From assembly GCF_000013745.1 (NCBI RefSeq), contig NC_007925.1:1426001-1490000 (forward strand): a DNA stretch of 64,000 nt. The letters run 5' to 3'. The notes below the pieces were generated by a model that saw only the letters and a program-made list of their open reading frames with translations, had not been told where the DNA came from and did not search any database. Source of the stretch: Rhodopseudomonas_A palustris_F (lineage in GTDB: Bacteria > Pseudomonadota > Alphaproteobacteria > Rhizobiales > Xanthobacteraceae). The translations under genes and the position numbers were made by a program. Within the stretch, counting starts at the first letter, position 1. Every line of letters begins with the position of its first letter. Below, one piece after another: positions 27,247-41,547 of this stretch.

Positions 27247-28230
27247 GTGAGTGCAGAGCAGGGTGACAGCGTCGAAGCCAGCCATGGTGCGACCGCCGGC
27301 GGGGCCTCTCCAGCCGGGACCGACGTCGCCAAGCTGACGCCGCCCGGCGCGGCTTCGGATCAGCCGCATTCGGACCCGGCGCATGTCGAGGCGCCCAATC
27401 TCGCGCCCGAGCACAGCAACCAGCACAGCGGCCCGAACCAGCCGGCGAAAGACGCGCAGCATGCGGCAGGCTCGCCGCGCGCCGGCCAGATCACCATCAT
27501 GTCGCCGGTGCGCGACTGGGACGATCGGATCGGCGGCGAACAGCGGTCTTCCACGGACGCGCCGCGTAGCGGACTGTTCGGCAAACGCCGCGCGACCGCA
27601 CTGGCCGCCGTGGTCGCGATGGCGGCAATCGCCGGCGCGCTCGGCGGCGCATTGGCCACCGCGAGCCTCGGCCATTCGTCCGCGGACAGCACCGCGCTGA
27701 CCAAGCAAACCCAGGCGCTGAATGACCAGATCGCGCGGCTCGATGCCGATTTGGCGGCGCTGAAGGGCAATGTCGATCATTCGAGCAAGCAGGCCGCGGC
27801 GCAAATCACGCAGCTCGGCAAGACCGGCGATAAGACCGGCGACCGCATCGACAAACTCGAAAAGGCGCAAGCCGACGCCGCGACCAGGCTCGCGAAAGTG
27901 AGCGAGACCGTCGACAAGCTGAAGACGCCCGCGCCTATGGCCGCAGCGGCGGCCGCGACGCAGGTTGCGGCGAAGGACGCCACCGGCTCGCTCGGCGCGG
28001 CGAGCGCCAACCTGACGGCGCCGAAGCCGGAAGTGGCGCGGCTGCCGACCGTTCCGGGCTGGGTGCTGCACGACGTCGCCAATGGCGCGGCAGTGATCGA
28101 AGGCCGCCAGGGCATGTTCGAGGTCTATGCCGGCGATCCGATTCCCGGTCTCGGCCGAGTCGACGCCATCCGCCGCCAGGACGGCCGCTGGGTGGTGGTG
28201 ACCAGCCGCGGCTTGATCGTCGCGCGCTGA
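27247..28230 (+). CDS. Membrane-anchored coiled-coil protein, unknown function
   Basis: Start GTG 27247 has GGAG about 9 bases upstream and gives 327 residues. The order is: a hydrophilic N-terminal part rich in His, Gln, Pro and Ala (1-110), one membrane helix (about 119-140, ATALAAVVAMAAIAGALGG), a coiled coil (about 150-240) with heptad-like LNDQIARLDADLAALKGN, an Ala-rich linker, and a compact C-terminal domain (PGWVLHDVANGAAVIEGRQG to the end, IVAR). The C-terminal domain resembles small beta domains at the ends of rhizobial membrane proteins. I do not recognise a named family. Confidence 0.8.
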   Translation: MSAEQGDSVEASHGATAGGASPAGTDVAKLTPPGAASDQPHSDPAHVEAPNLAPEHSNQHSGPNQPAKDAQHAAGSPRAGQITIMSPVRDWDDRIGGEQRSSTDAPRSGLFGKRRATALAAVVAMAAIAGALGGALATASLGHSSADSTALTKQTQALNDQIARLDADLAALKGNVDHSSKQAAAQITQLGKTGDKTGDRIDKLEKAQADAATRLAKVSETVDKLKTPAPMAAAAAATQVAAKDATGSLGAASANLTAPKPEVARLPTVPGWVLHDVANGAAVIEGRQGMFEVYAGDPIPGLGRVDAIRRQDGRWVVVTSRGLIVAR

Positions 28231-28269
28231 GACTTTCGAGCCGATTGATGCGGTTCAGGATTCCCGGGC

Positions 28270-28383
28270 CGTCATTCCGGGGCACGAGCAGCGAAGCTGC
28301 GAGTGAGCCCGGAATCCATAACCACCGCAGGGGCTATGGATTGCGGACTTGCTCATTCTTGCGAACTCGCAATCCGGAATGAC
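28270..28383. repeat. Palindromic intergenic repeat, family A copy 2
   Basis: Begins CGTCATTCCGGGG (28270-28282) and ends CCGGAATGAC (28374-28383); GAGCCCGGAATCCAT lies inside with the partial complement ATGGATTGCGG. Same outer arms as 20437-20562 but a different middle. It lies between the convergent ends of the coiled-coil gene and the CoA-transferase gene. Confidence 0.8.
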
Positions 28384-28473
28384 AGCTGAATTCGGGTTGG
28401 ATCAATCCCAACCGAAAATGCGATCGAGCCGCCTGCCACTCCTTGCGGCTCTCCGGCCCGCGAGGCGCGCGGC

Positions 28474-29676
<1,203 letters not shown>

Positions 29677-30094
29677 GCTTGCTCCCAATGTCTCGCAGCG
29701 TTGTCGCGCGTTATGTCAGCAATATTGACGCGAGTTGATGGCCGGATGCAACGAGACGTCGGCGCCACCTCGTTCGGCGCTTGAGGCACGCGACCGCTTC
29801 GCGGGCCGGAACCCGGCGCGGCCGCTCCGAAATTTATTTTCAAGAAATTCGCCCGACTGCGGAAACTTTTCGCGTCCCTGGCGTTGGTCAATGGCGTTGT
29901 TTGAGCAGCTTCGCACGGGGCGTCGCGCAAGTTTTTTTGTTCCGTGATCGTCTTTTTTGTTAGTTGCGAGCGCTGCGAGCGGCCCTGTGGATAATTCCCG
30001 TTGCGAGTTCGTCAATAAAATAGCGGGTTTATGCGACTGTCGTGAAGCCGTCTTGTGGTTTTCATTTTTCTCGCCGCGCTGCTTCGAAACGGTG
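29677..30094. other. Gene-poor stretch upstream of rrn
   Basis: No convincing gene is seen. The sequence is less GC-rich than its surroundings, with T-runs (29931-29938, 29953-29958), as is common upstream of strong rRNA promoters. Short frames here lack ribosome binding sites. Confidence 0.6.
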
Positions 30095-30124
30095 TTGACA
30101 GTCCGGAGAGCCCCAGACTATAAA
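30095..30124 (+). promoter_or_regulatory. rrn promoter
   Basis: TTGACA (30095-30100) and TATAAA (30119-30124), 18 bases apart, followed by a GC-rich start region. This is a near-consensus promoter about 470 bases before 16S. Confidence 0.8.
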
Positions 30125-30593
30125 CCGGCCACTGGACGCGGCGTTGTTTTGGCCCTGGCCGAAACGAACTAAACGCGCTTCTAGCTTCTCTCATTGAGAT
30201 GAGTGAAAAGCAGCCGAGAGTTATCGGTTGCGCTTTGCCGTCGGATGAGAGTATACGACGCTCCCTTGGTTGGGAGTGACATTACTTCCTTAGCGGGAAG
30301 TTGGGGTTTGCGCCCTGGGCTGTTTGACAAGTTGAAATGAAGAAAGAGAAACGTGGACGGCGGAGTCCTTGCGGGTCTTGATCGGATAAGAGCTTCGGCT
30401 TTTTGAGGATTGGGACCGGACGAAAGACTTCGGCGGTACACGTTTACATAGGTTACACCATGTTGGTTTGGTGAGTTGATCCTTCGGGGTTTGCTGATCG
30501 GCCGACGTGACGGTCGCGATGTGAATCGTGATCGACATTATATGGTGGGACCTCGTCAAACGATGTGATCAGCCGGTTTAAAGTTTCAAGTCC
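30125..30593 (+). promoter_or_regulatory. rrn leader with boxA-like antitermination signal
   Basis: Transcribed leader of the rRNA operon. GCTGTTTGACA (30319-30329) matches the E. coli boxA GCTCTTTAACA at 9 of 11 positions. The following AAGAAAGAGAAACGTGG resembles the conserved leader of rhizobial rrn operons. GTTTCAA (30583-30589) can pair with TTGAAAC (32124-32130) beyond 16S as an RNase III processing stem. Confidence 0.6.
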
Positions 30594-32089
<1,496 letters not shown>

Positions 32090-32307
32090 GGGTCTTCAAC
32101 AGCTTGCTGTTATCGACCCTCTTTTGAAACATCAGTGGCCAACGGTTGGATCAATCGTTGAGCTGCATTGGCGGGATTTCGCCGTCTTCGTTTCTCTTTC
32201 TTCGCGGACGAACACGCGCCAGGCGTGGATTGTCTTGATGCGGCTTGCAGGCCTTGCTCGCGACCCAGCATCGACAGCCACGCTTTGAGCCCGAGCTCTC
32301 GTCGTTA

Positions 32308-32384
32308 GGGCTTGTAGCTCAGTTGGTTAGAGCGCGCGCTTGATAAGCGTGAGGTCGGAAGTTCAAGTCTTCCCAGGCCCACCA
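32308..32384 (+). tRNA. tRNA-Ile (anticodon GAT)
   Basis: 77 bases from GGGCTTGTAGCTCAG to CCACCA, with anticodon GAT (32342-32344). The acceptor stem GGGCTTG pairs with the CAGGCCC end with minor wobble. CCA is encoded. Standard first tRNA of the alphaproteobacterial rrn spacer. Confidence 0.98.
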
Positions 32385-32526
32385 GCCTTCGCTGGCAAGT
32401 GCCAGCTTCGGCTCGGCAAGCCAGCCGAAAGGCGGGCCGGGGTTGCGCGAGCTTCATCTCGGCAAGCCACGCTTGATCCGACAGTGCTTGTGCCGACACT
32501 TCAGCAACATTCGTCTCTTCTGGTTT

Positions 32527-32602
32527 GGGGCCATAGCTCAGCTGGGAGAGCGCGTGCTTTGCAAGCATGAGGTCGTCGGTTCGATCCCGTCTGGCTCCAC
32601 CA
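32527..32602 (+). tRNA. tRNA-Ala (anticodon TGC)
   Basis: 76 bases from GGGGCCATAGCTCAG to CCACCA, with anticodon TGC (32560-32562) and CCA encoded. Second spacer tRNA between 16S and 23S. Confidence 0.98.
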
Positions 32603-33089
32603 CGCTTCGCGCGGCGCAGCCGGACGAAGCGTGCCGCGGCGTAGCTCCTCTTGGAGCGAAGCCGGGCAGCCGACGATCGAGGCCGAGAGCTTAAGGCAAC
32701 CGTGTTCAACGACTCTGGAATGACCAGGGTCCATCCGCGACAACAACTTCGCTTGTTTGCGTCTTACGAGATGTGAACTGCGGGATATCTGACATCGTAT
32801 AGAGGAGATCGATCCAGGTTTTGGATCTTGTGGAGCAATCCACGGGGTTCGAAATGCTATCTCCAGGATTTTGCAGTCGTGACCGTCGCAAGACGGTTTG
32901 CGGATGCTCAATCTTTGTTGGTGAAGCTTGACCGCCTCACCACTGGTTCGATCTTAAGAAGCAAGCTGGTCTTTCTAATCATGTCCAGCCGCATGTGGCC
33001 CTCATCGAGGGGGCAAGTTGGTAGCTTTCGAGCTACGAACACGGATGCGGTTACATTCTGCCGAGTGTGTGGACATTGATAATGAGAGC
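32603..33089 (+). other. 16S-23S spacer after tRNA-Ala
   Basis: About 490 bases without a gene. It is part of the rrn transcript and should hold the 23S processing stem. Short frames overlap the rRNA transcript and are not credible. Confidence 0.6.
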
Positions 33090-35935
<2,846 letters not shown>

Positions 35936-35990
35936 TCTCATTTTCTATGTCCACGCAATACGCGTCGGAGCACATGAAAACTGACGGACC

Positions 35991-36069
35991 AGCGAATAGG
36001 GAGTAGCGAATAGCGAATAGAAGAACCTCGGTTCTTTCCATTCGCCACTCCCTACTCGCCACTCGCCAA
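35991..36069 (+). repeat. Inverted repeat in 23S-5S spacer
   Basis: The left arm contains three GCGAATAG units with GGGAGTA, then GAAGAACC. The right arm reads GGTTCTTTCC, then ATTCGCCACTCCCTACTCGCC. The transcript would form a long hairpin between 23S and 5S. It resembles the GCGAATAG-type repeats seen in Bradyrhizobiaceae genomes. Confidence 0.7.
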
Positions 36070-36096
36070 ACAGCTTGCTTCAAATTTGTCCTTCGC

Positions 36097-36216
36097 CGGC
36101 CTGGTGGTTCTAGCGAGGAGCTTGAACCCGATCCCATCCCGAACTCGGCCGTTAAACTCCTCAGCGCCAATGGTACTATGGCTTAAGCCCTGGGAGAGTA
36201 GGTCGCTGCCAGGCCT
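36097..36216 (+). rRNA. rrf: 5S ribosomal RNA
   Basis: About 120 bases beginning CGGCCTGGTGGTTCTAGCG and ending GTCGCTGCCAGGCCTG. The conserved CCCGATCCCATCCCGAACTC is present. The flanks ATTTGTCCTT (36084-36093) and AAGGACAAAT (36220-36229) are perfectly complementary and extend the terminal stem for processing. Confidence 0.97.
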
Positions 36217-36256
36217 GCAAAGGACAAATCCTCTACATACGATCTCAGAAAAACTC

Positions 36257-36292
36257 AAAACGCCGCGGCCCCTAAAGGGCGCGGCGTTTTTG
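36257..36292 (+). terminator. rrn terminator
   Basis: AAAACGCCGCG, then a short loop, then CGCGGCGTTTTT: a GC-rich stem with a T-tract directly after 5S. Typical intrinsic terminator closing the rRNA operon. Confidence 0.9.
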
Positions 36293-36314
36293 CGTTTGAA
36301 ATCCGAAACCAACG

Positions 36315-36440
36315 TCAGCCATCCTCGTCGCCCGCCGACAGCAACGCCGCATTGCCGCCCGCGGCCGCTGGCGCTTGTCGGCGAGCGGCTCGGCGGCTCG
36401 TGTTCGCCCGCTGCGGCGCGATGATCCGAAGATCGCCCGC
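36315..36440 (-). pseudogene. Possible C-terminal gene remnant (PutA-like end)
   Basis: On the minus strand a frame ending at TGA 36315-36317 reads AAAGGNAALLSAGDEDG, preceded by LRIIAPQRANTSRRAAR. The last part resembles the AAGGNASLL end of the proline/pyrroline-5-carboxylate dehydrogenase PutA. No start, catalytic domain or full frame is present, so this may be a fossil or chance. The remainder of 36293-36573 shows nothing else convincing. Confidence 0.22.
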
Positions 36441-36573
36441 GCCGCCGATCCGGTTGCGAGAAATTTGGCCATGATTGCGCGGCAGTCTTCGCCGCGCGGG
36501 GGGCTGAACCGAGCCTTGCCCTTGTCAGACCCAAGCCCAGCGGATTCCGCCAAACCAAGCCAAGGAGATCCTC

Positions 36574-37185
36574 ATGCCCGCATCGAGTCGCCCGATGGTC
36601 GCGATCATTTCCGCCGGTTGCCTATCGCTGTGCTTTGCCCTGGCGCTCACCATGGGGCCGGCAGGTAGCGCGCTCGCGCAGCAGCCGAAGGCCGCCGCCA
36701 AGCAGGGCGCGCCCGCCGCACAACCAGCCGAGTCACCGCAGATCAAGCAGATCGCGCTCACCGACAAACAGATCGAGCAGCTGTTGGCGGCGCAACCCGA
36801 GATGGATGCGATCGCCGCCAAGCTGCCGGACAAGCCCGCCGCCAAGCCGGAGGCGAACATCGACGCGCAATTCGAGGAGGTCGCCAAGAAGCACGGCTTT
36901 GCCGGCTACGCCGAGTATAACGACGTCGTCGACAATATTGGCCTGGTGCTGGCCGGCTTCGATCCGCAGAGCAAGAGCTATGTCGGGGCTGAAGCGGTGC
37001 TGAAATCGCAGATCGCCGCGGTGCGGGCCGACAAGAAGATCCCCGCCAAGGAGAAAAAGGAAGTGCTCGGCGAACTTAACGCGGCGTTGAAGACGCCGGC
37101 GCCGACGATCGAGAACAAGGCCAATATCGACGTGGTCGCCAGGTCTTACGACAAGCTCACCGCGGTGCTGCAGCAGAGCGATTAG
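36574..37185 (+). CDS. Secreted hypothetical protein
   Basis: A 203-residue protein with a signal peptide (SAGCLSLCFALALTMGPAG, cut after residues SALA near 35). An Ala/Pro/Gln-rich linker is followed by a helical domain (ALTDKQIEQLLAAQPEMDAI, EEVAKKHGFAGYAEYNDVVDNIGLVLAGFDP). AAGGAG precedes the ATG. Similar periplasmic proteins are common in Bradyrhizobiaceae, without known function. Its TAG stop overlaps the stop of the convergent gene. Confidence 0.8.
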   Translation: MPASSRPMVAIISAGCLSLCFALALTMGPAGSALAQQPKAAAKQGAPAAQPAESPQIKQIALTDKQIEQLLAAQPEMDAIAAKLPDKPAAKPEANIDAQFEEVAKKHGFAGYAEYNDVVDNIGLVLAGFDPQSKSYVGAEAVLKSQIAAVRADKKIPAKEKKEVLGELNAALKTPAPTIENKANIDVVARSYDKLTAVLQQSD

Positions 37186-38582
37186 AGCTTGCGCTTCGGC
37201 TCCGGCGCGGCGGTCGCCGGGCTCGAGAGCGCCGCCGATGGTTGGACGCACGGCAGCGCGGCGAGCATCATGGCGATCATCGCCGCGCATTTGACGTGCA
37301 ATACGCTTTCGGTGACGTTGACGACGAGCAGATAGACCAACAGCGCGACGCTGCCGGCAAACAGCGCGGGCGACATCGGCTCGGCCCCCGGCGGCGTCTT
37401 TCGCAGCGCCGAGCGAACCAGCACGACCAGCAGCGCCAGCATCAGCAGCGCACCCGAGAGGCCGAAATTGACCAGAAACTGCAGATAGCCGTCGTGAAAC
37501 TGGTTGACGCCCTGTACGCCGGGAAACGGCGAATACAGGCTCGGCAACAGCCAGACGTCGGGTCCCCAACCGAGCAACGGACGCTGTCGGAAAAGATCGA
37601 TGCCGACCGCGGCGAGTTGCAGGCGTTCCTCCGCCGTCTGCAGCGGCGGATAGCTGGAATTCACCGTGCCGACGACAAGCTGACCCATAATCCGCAACGT
37701 CTCGCCGAGCGATCCTCTCACCACGGCTCGGCCGCTGATGATCATGGCCTGGTAGGCGCCGAACAGCACCGCCGCCGCGCCGATCACCGCGCCTGCGAGC
37801 CACAGCTGCGTCGACCAATCGCGCTTCCGCCGGTACCAGGTTGGACCGGCGAGGGCGAACAGCCAGGCCGTCAAGGCCATCGCGGTCGCGACGTAGCCGC
37901 CGCGGCCGCGCAGCAGCACCAACAGATCGAACAATGCGATCAGCAGCGGAATCAGCGCGACCGCCGCCACCGCGGTGATCCGGGTTCGAACCCGTCGATC
38001 GAACAAGAAGTAGTGCACCAGAGTGATGGTGGCGATGATGCACAGCCCGCAGCACAACGTTGCCAGATTGCGGTTGAGTTCGCCAAGCGTGGCCTCGATC
38101 GCGCGCGCTTCGAGGATGGCGCCGAGCGCGTCGTTGCGCACCAACAGAACCAGCGCGCCGAACAGCACGCCGGCGAGCAGCAGCGCCACCAGCCGATCGC
38201 TCGGCACGCGCAGCTGGCGACAGGCCGCGATCAGCCCGACGGCGACCAGCGGTCCCAACGCGATCGGGATATGCTTCGACCAGGCTCGGAACTGATTTCC
38301 CGGACTGCCGGACCACGTCGCATAGCCGGCTGACAATGCCACGAACAGCATCCAGGCCAAGCCCAGCAGCAGCGGCGGCTGCAGCAACAGCCGAGGATTG
38401 CGCAGCGCCAGGATGCTGCCGGTCACCACCAAGATCCCGACCGCGACGTCGGCGATATTCATCCACCGGAACGAAAATACCCCGATCAGCGGAACGCAGG
38501 CGATGACCAGCCAAGCCGCTTGATCGGAAACCAGCTGTAATTGCCCGGCGCGATTCCATAGCTTCGTCGCAACGCTGAACAC
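37182..38582 (-). CDS. O-antigen ligase/polymerase-like membrane protein
   Basis: A 466-residue polytopic protein with 10-12 hydrophobic segments and the family region with conserved GWGPD after a periplasmic loop (IDLFRQRPLLGWGPDVW). This fits the Wzy_C/O-antigen ligase family (WaaL-like ligases and Wzy polymerases), acting on the periplasmic face to build surface polysaccharide. Start GTG 38582 has AGAGGGG upstream; longer in-frame starts lie in the region shared with the divergent gene. The neighbouring glycosyltransferase supports a polysaccharide role. Confidence 0.8.
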   Translation of the reverse strand: MFSVATKLWNRAGQLQLVSDQAAWLVIACVPLIGVFSFRWMNIADVAVGILVVTGSILALRNPRLLLQPPLLLGLAWMLFVALSAGYATWSGSPGNQFRAWSKHIPIALGPLVAVGLIAACRQLRVPSDRLVALLLAGVLFGALVLLVRNDALGAILEARAIEATLGELNRNLATLCCGLCIIATITLVHYFLFDRRVRTRITAVAAVALIPLLIALFDLLVLLRGRGGYVATAMALTAWLFALAGPTWYRRKRDWSTQLWLAGAVIGAAAVLFGAYQAMIISGRAVVRGSLGETLRIMGQLVVGTVNSSYPPLQTAEERLQLAAVGIDLFRQRPLLGWGPDVWLLPSLYSPFPGVQGVNQFHDGYLQFLVNFGLSGALLMLALLVVLVRSALRKTPPGAEPMSPALFAGSVALLVYLLVVNVTESVLHVKCAAMIAMMLAALPCVQPSAALSSPATAAPEPKRKL

Positions 38583-38771
38583 CAAAGCCCCTCTTCTGCA
38601 GCTCGCAAGCAATGCCCGCTGGAGACGACATTTTAGTAAATCGGTCGTTAAAAACCCGTCAAGTCGCTCGCCTACGCGCCAAGTCGGGCGGCGAGATGGC
38701 GCTCGGTCGCGTGGACTCCGCGAGGATCCGATGCTAGTGCAACCCACGATTTTGCTGCCCCGAGAGGTCCG

Positions 38772-39872
38772 ATGCGGGTTACGCTAGCTGTTTTCCAGCT
38801 CGATAAGCTCGGCGGCAAGGAACGCGACAGTCTCGCCGTGGCGCGCTTTTTGGCAGCGCGTGGCCATGCGGTGACCGTGCTGACGAGCTCGGCGCCCGCC
38901 GCGCCGGAGCAGCAGGTCCAAGTTCTGGTACTGCCGATCAAGGGCGCCAGCAATCATGCGCGCACCACGTCGTTCGCCGCCGCGGTCCGCGCCCATCACG
39001 CCGCCGCGGCTGGCGATGCGCTGTTGGCGTTCGATCGGGTGCCCGGCGCGGATGTCTTCTTCGCCGCGGATCCGAGCTACACGCTGCGCTATTCCGGCCT
39101 GACCTCGTGGTTGTTGCCGCGCCGACGTGCCATGCTGGCGTTGGAGCGCGGCCTGTTCGACGTCACCGCGAAGTCACACATCTTCTTTCTCACCGCCCGG
39201 CAGCGCGACGAGTATCGCGCGGCGTACCGCTTGGATCCCGCCCGCGCGACCATCCTGCCGCTGATCCTGCACGAGGAGCGCTACGTCGCCGTCGCAGCAC
39301 GCGACGACAAAGCGGAGATTCGCGCGCGGCTCGGCTTGGCGGGCGACGCCGTGGTCGCGCTGTGCATCGGGATTCCGGCCAAACGCAAGGGGTTCGACCG
39401 CGCGCTCGAAGCGCTGGCGGCGCATCCCAAGCTGCAATTGATCTTGGCGGGGTCTTCCGATCGCTGGATCGAACCGCGGGTTGCGCAACTCGGGTTGCAA
39501 GACCGGGTGCGGGTGCTGCCTTATGGCGCCGACGTGGTGGATCTGCTGTCGGCTGCCGACGTGTTCCTGCATCCGGCGCGCGAGGAAGCCGCCGGCGTCG
39601 TACTCGGCGAGGCTTTGCTCGCCGGCACGCCGGTCATCGTGTCGGGGGTCTGCGGCTACGCGCCGGAGATCGCGCGCTGCCGCGCCGGAATCGTGCTGCC
39701 CGAACCGTTTGAGACGGCGGCTTTGGTGCGCGCGATCGGCGAGGTCCTCGGGCAGCTGCCGGCGTTCCGGCAGGCCGCGGAAGCCGAATCGGCGCGGCTG
39801 CAGCAGGTCCGCGGCGATTGGCTGACCACCATTGCCGACAAGGTCGAAGCTCAGGCCCCGCGCGCCGGCTAG
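38772..39872 (+). CDS. GT4 family glycosyltransferase (WaaG-like)
   Basis: A 366-residue GT-B fold enzyme. The N-terminal donor-free half starts MRVTLAVFQLDKLGGKERD. The C-terminal half has the GT4 retaining motif EEAAGVVLGEALLAGTPVI and the nucleotide-sugar segment GIPAKRKGFDRALEAL. The closest recognisable type is the LPS heptose-glucosyltransferase WaaG. Its divergent pairing with the O-antigen ligase-like gene points to LPS core or O-antigen work. Confidence 0.85.
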   Translation: MRVTLAVFQLDKLGGKERDSLAVARFLAARGHAVTVLTSSAPAAPEQQVQVLVLPIKGASNHARTTSFAAAVRAHHAAAAGDALLAFDRVPGADVFFAADPSYTLRYSGLTSWLLPRRRAMLALERGLFDVTAKSHIFFLTARQRDEYRAAYRLDPARATILPLILHEERYVAVAARDDKAEIRARLGLAGDAVVALCIGIPAKRKGFDRALEALAAHPKLQLILAGSSDRWIEPRVAQLGLQDRVRVLPYGADVVDLLSAADVFLHPAREEAAGVVLGEALLAGTPVIVSGVCGYAPEIARCRAGIVLPEPFETAALVRAIGEVLGQLPAFRQAAEAESARLQQVRGDWLTTIADKVEAQAPRAG

Positions 39873-39980
39873 GCGTCCGGGCTTGCCGTCGGCCAACACG
39901 GCCCAGCGCGAAACCTTGGGCCAACGGGCTTGCATCCTGGATAGGTAGAAGTAACCTCAACAGGAACCGAGGAACCCGCG

Positions 39981-40235
39981 ATGGCTCTCAGCATCAAAGA
40001 CCCGGAAACCGAGCGGTTGGCCAGGACTCTGGCGCGGCTCACCGGCGAGAACATCACCACGGCAACCAAACGCGCCATCGAGCAGCGGCTGAGCCGGCTT
40101 GCCGGCCCGTCGCGCAAATCCGCGCTGTTGCAGGAGATGGCCGACATCCGACGGCGCTGGAGCGAATTGCCGGTCGTGGACGATCGTACGCCGGAAGAGA
40201 TTCTCGGATATGACGCGCATGGATTGCCACGCTGA
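39981..40235 (+). CDS. vapB: VapB-type antitoxin
   Basis: An 84-residue protein of the Rv0623-like (PSK) antitoxin family: MALSIKDPETERLARTLARL, then GENITTATKRAIEQRLSRL, a DNA-binding and dimerising head, followed by a C-terminal toxin-wrapping tail ending GYDAHGLPR. Its stop overlaps the vapC start by one base (TGATG). Confidence 0.92.
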   Translation: MALSIKDPETERLARTLARLTGENITTATKRAIEQRLSRLAGPSRKSALLQEMADIRRRWSELPVVDDRTPEEILGYDAHGLPR

Positions 40236-40633
40236 TGGTGATCGACACGTCCGCGATCGTGGCGATTGCGCTCAATGAGGCCGATGCCTCGGACATCGAG
40301 ATACGGATTGCCGATGACCCGGTTCGGCTGATCTCCGCGGCAACCGTCGTCGAAGCGACGATGGTGCTGGAGACGCGGCTGGGTGAGACGGGCGGGCGCG
40401 AGTTCGACCTTCGGCTGCTCAAGATCGGCGCGGAGATCGTCGCTGGCGACGCCGAACAGGCCGATGCGGCGCGGCGCGCCTGGCGGCGCTACGGCAAGGG
40501 GCATCACGCCGCCGCGCTGAACTACGGCGACTGCTTTTCCTACGCGCTGGCGGTGACGCGCGGCGAGCCGCTGTTGTTCAAGGGCGAGGACTTTGCACAG
40601 ACCGACATCAATCGACGCAGTGCGGAGCAATAG
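40235..40633 (+). CDS. vapC: VapC-type PIN ribonuclease toxin
   Basis: A 132-residue PIN domain with the expected acidic active site: D4 (VIDTSAIVA), E40 (VVEATMVLE), D99 (NYGDCFSYA) and D119 (GEDFAQTDI). The target RNA is unknown; many VapC cut tRNA or rRNA. Complete and in frame, so the module looks intact. Confidence 0.93.
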   Translation: MVIDTSAIVAIALNEADASDIEIRIADDPVRLISAATVVEATMVLETRLGETGGREFDLRLLKIGAEIVAGDAEQADAARRAWRRYGKGHHAAALNYGDCFSYALAVTRGEPLLFKGEDFAQTDINRRSAEQ

Positions 40634-40718
40634 TGGGACGTAGTTGGATATGCCTGGTTGGGTCCGTACGCCGACGATGGCGCTGGCGCAAACCGAGGCC
40701 GCGGCTTAGCCTGGGATC

Positions 40719-41261
40719 ATGACCCCGTCAGGTTTCACGCTGTTCGACACTGCGATCGGCCGCTGCGGCGTCGTCTGGAGCGCGCAGGGCATCGTCGCGG
40801 TGCAGTTGCCGCAGCACACCGAGGAGCAGACAAGGGCGCGGATCGATCAACGCTATCCCGGGTTGAACGAGGCCGCGCCGCCGACTCAGGTGGGCCGCGC
40901 GATCGACCGCATCGTCGCGCTGCTCGCAGGCCGGTCAGTCGATCTGTCCGATATCGCGCTGGACCAGGCCGAAGTGTCGGAATTCCAGCGCCGCGTCTAT
41001 GCGATCGCGCGCGCGATCCCGCCCGGCAACACCTTGAGCTATGGCGATATCGCCAAACGTCTCGGCGACGTCGCACTGTCGCGCGAGGTCGGCCAGGCGC
41101 TCGGCCGCAATCCCTGTCCGATCATCGTGCCGTGCCATCGCGTGCTGGCGGCCGGCGACAAGCCGGGCGGCTTCTCGGCCAACGGCGGCGTCGCCACCAA
41201 GCTGAAGCTGCTGTCGATCGAAGGCGCCCGCGTCAACTACACGCCGTCGCTGTTCGATTGA
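40719..41261 (+). CDS. ogt: Methylated-DNA-protein-cysteine methyltransferase
   Basis: A 180-residue suicide enzyme that removes methyl groups from O6-methylguanine. The active-site PCHRV gives C139, with the arginine-finger region RRVYAIARAIPPGNTLSYGD and the preceding NPCPIIV. Alone in its transcript as far as seen; a repeat follows. Confidence 0.93.
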   Translation: MTPSGFTLFDTAIGRCGVVWSAQGIVAVQLPQHTEEQTRARIDQRYPGLNEAAPPTQVGRAIDRIVALLAGRSVDLSDIALDQAEVSEFQRRVYAIARAIPPGNTLSYGDIAKRLGDVALSREVGQALGRNPCPIIVPCHRVLAAGDKPGGFSANGGVATKLKLLSIEGARVNYTPSLFD

Positions 41262-41324
41262 CGAATGCGCGTTGCGTCATCCTGATGTCCGACCGAAAAA
41301 GCAGCGAGCAAAATCAGGGATTTC

Positions 41325-41432
41325 GTTATTGCGAGCCGAGGCCGGCGCTTAGCGCCGGCCGAAAGCGAAGCAATCCAGGGGCCTCATGCGTGGCCCTGGA
41401 TTGTTTCGTCGCAGGAGCTCCTCGCAATGCCG
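41325..41432. repeat. Palindromic intergenic repeat, family E
   Basis: The outer arms CGTTATTGCGAG and CTCGCAATGCCG enclose CGAAGCAATCCAGGGGC, then GGCCCTGGATTGTTTCG, with a perfect GGCCGGCGCTTAGCGCCGGCC-like inner hairpin (41341-41360). A type known from Rhodopseudomonas and Bradyrhizobium intergenic regions. Confidence 0.8.
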
Positions 41433-41547
41433 TGTTTAATGCCTGATTTCATTGAACGCTCTTCTTTGGTCAGCTCCTGAGCAGTCCGGCGAAGTCCGAA
41501 GGACGAAGCCGGGCATCTCGCAGGATGGCTGCTGTTGCGTGGCGCGG

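Noticed and set aside
30324..30329. Second rrn promoter from TTGACA at 30324-30329
   Set aside because: No -10 box at 16-18 bases, and the context fits a boxA-like antitermination element better.
41325..41432. CRISPR-like array
   Set aside because: The repeats here are inverted arms of one hairpin, not regularly spaced direct repeats; no cas genes are near.
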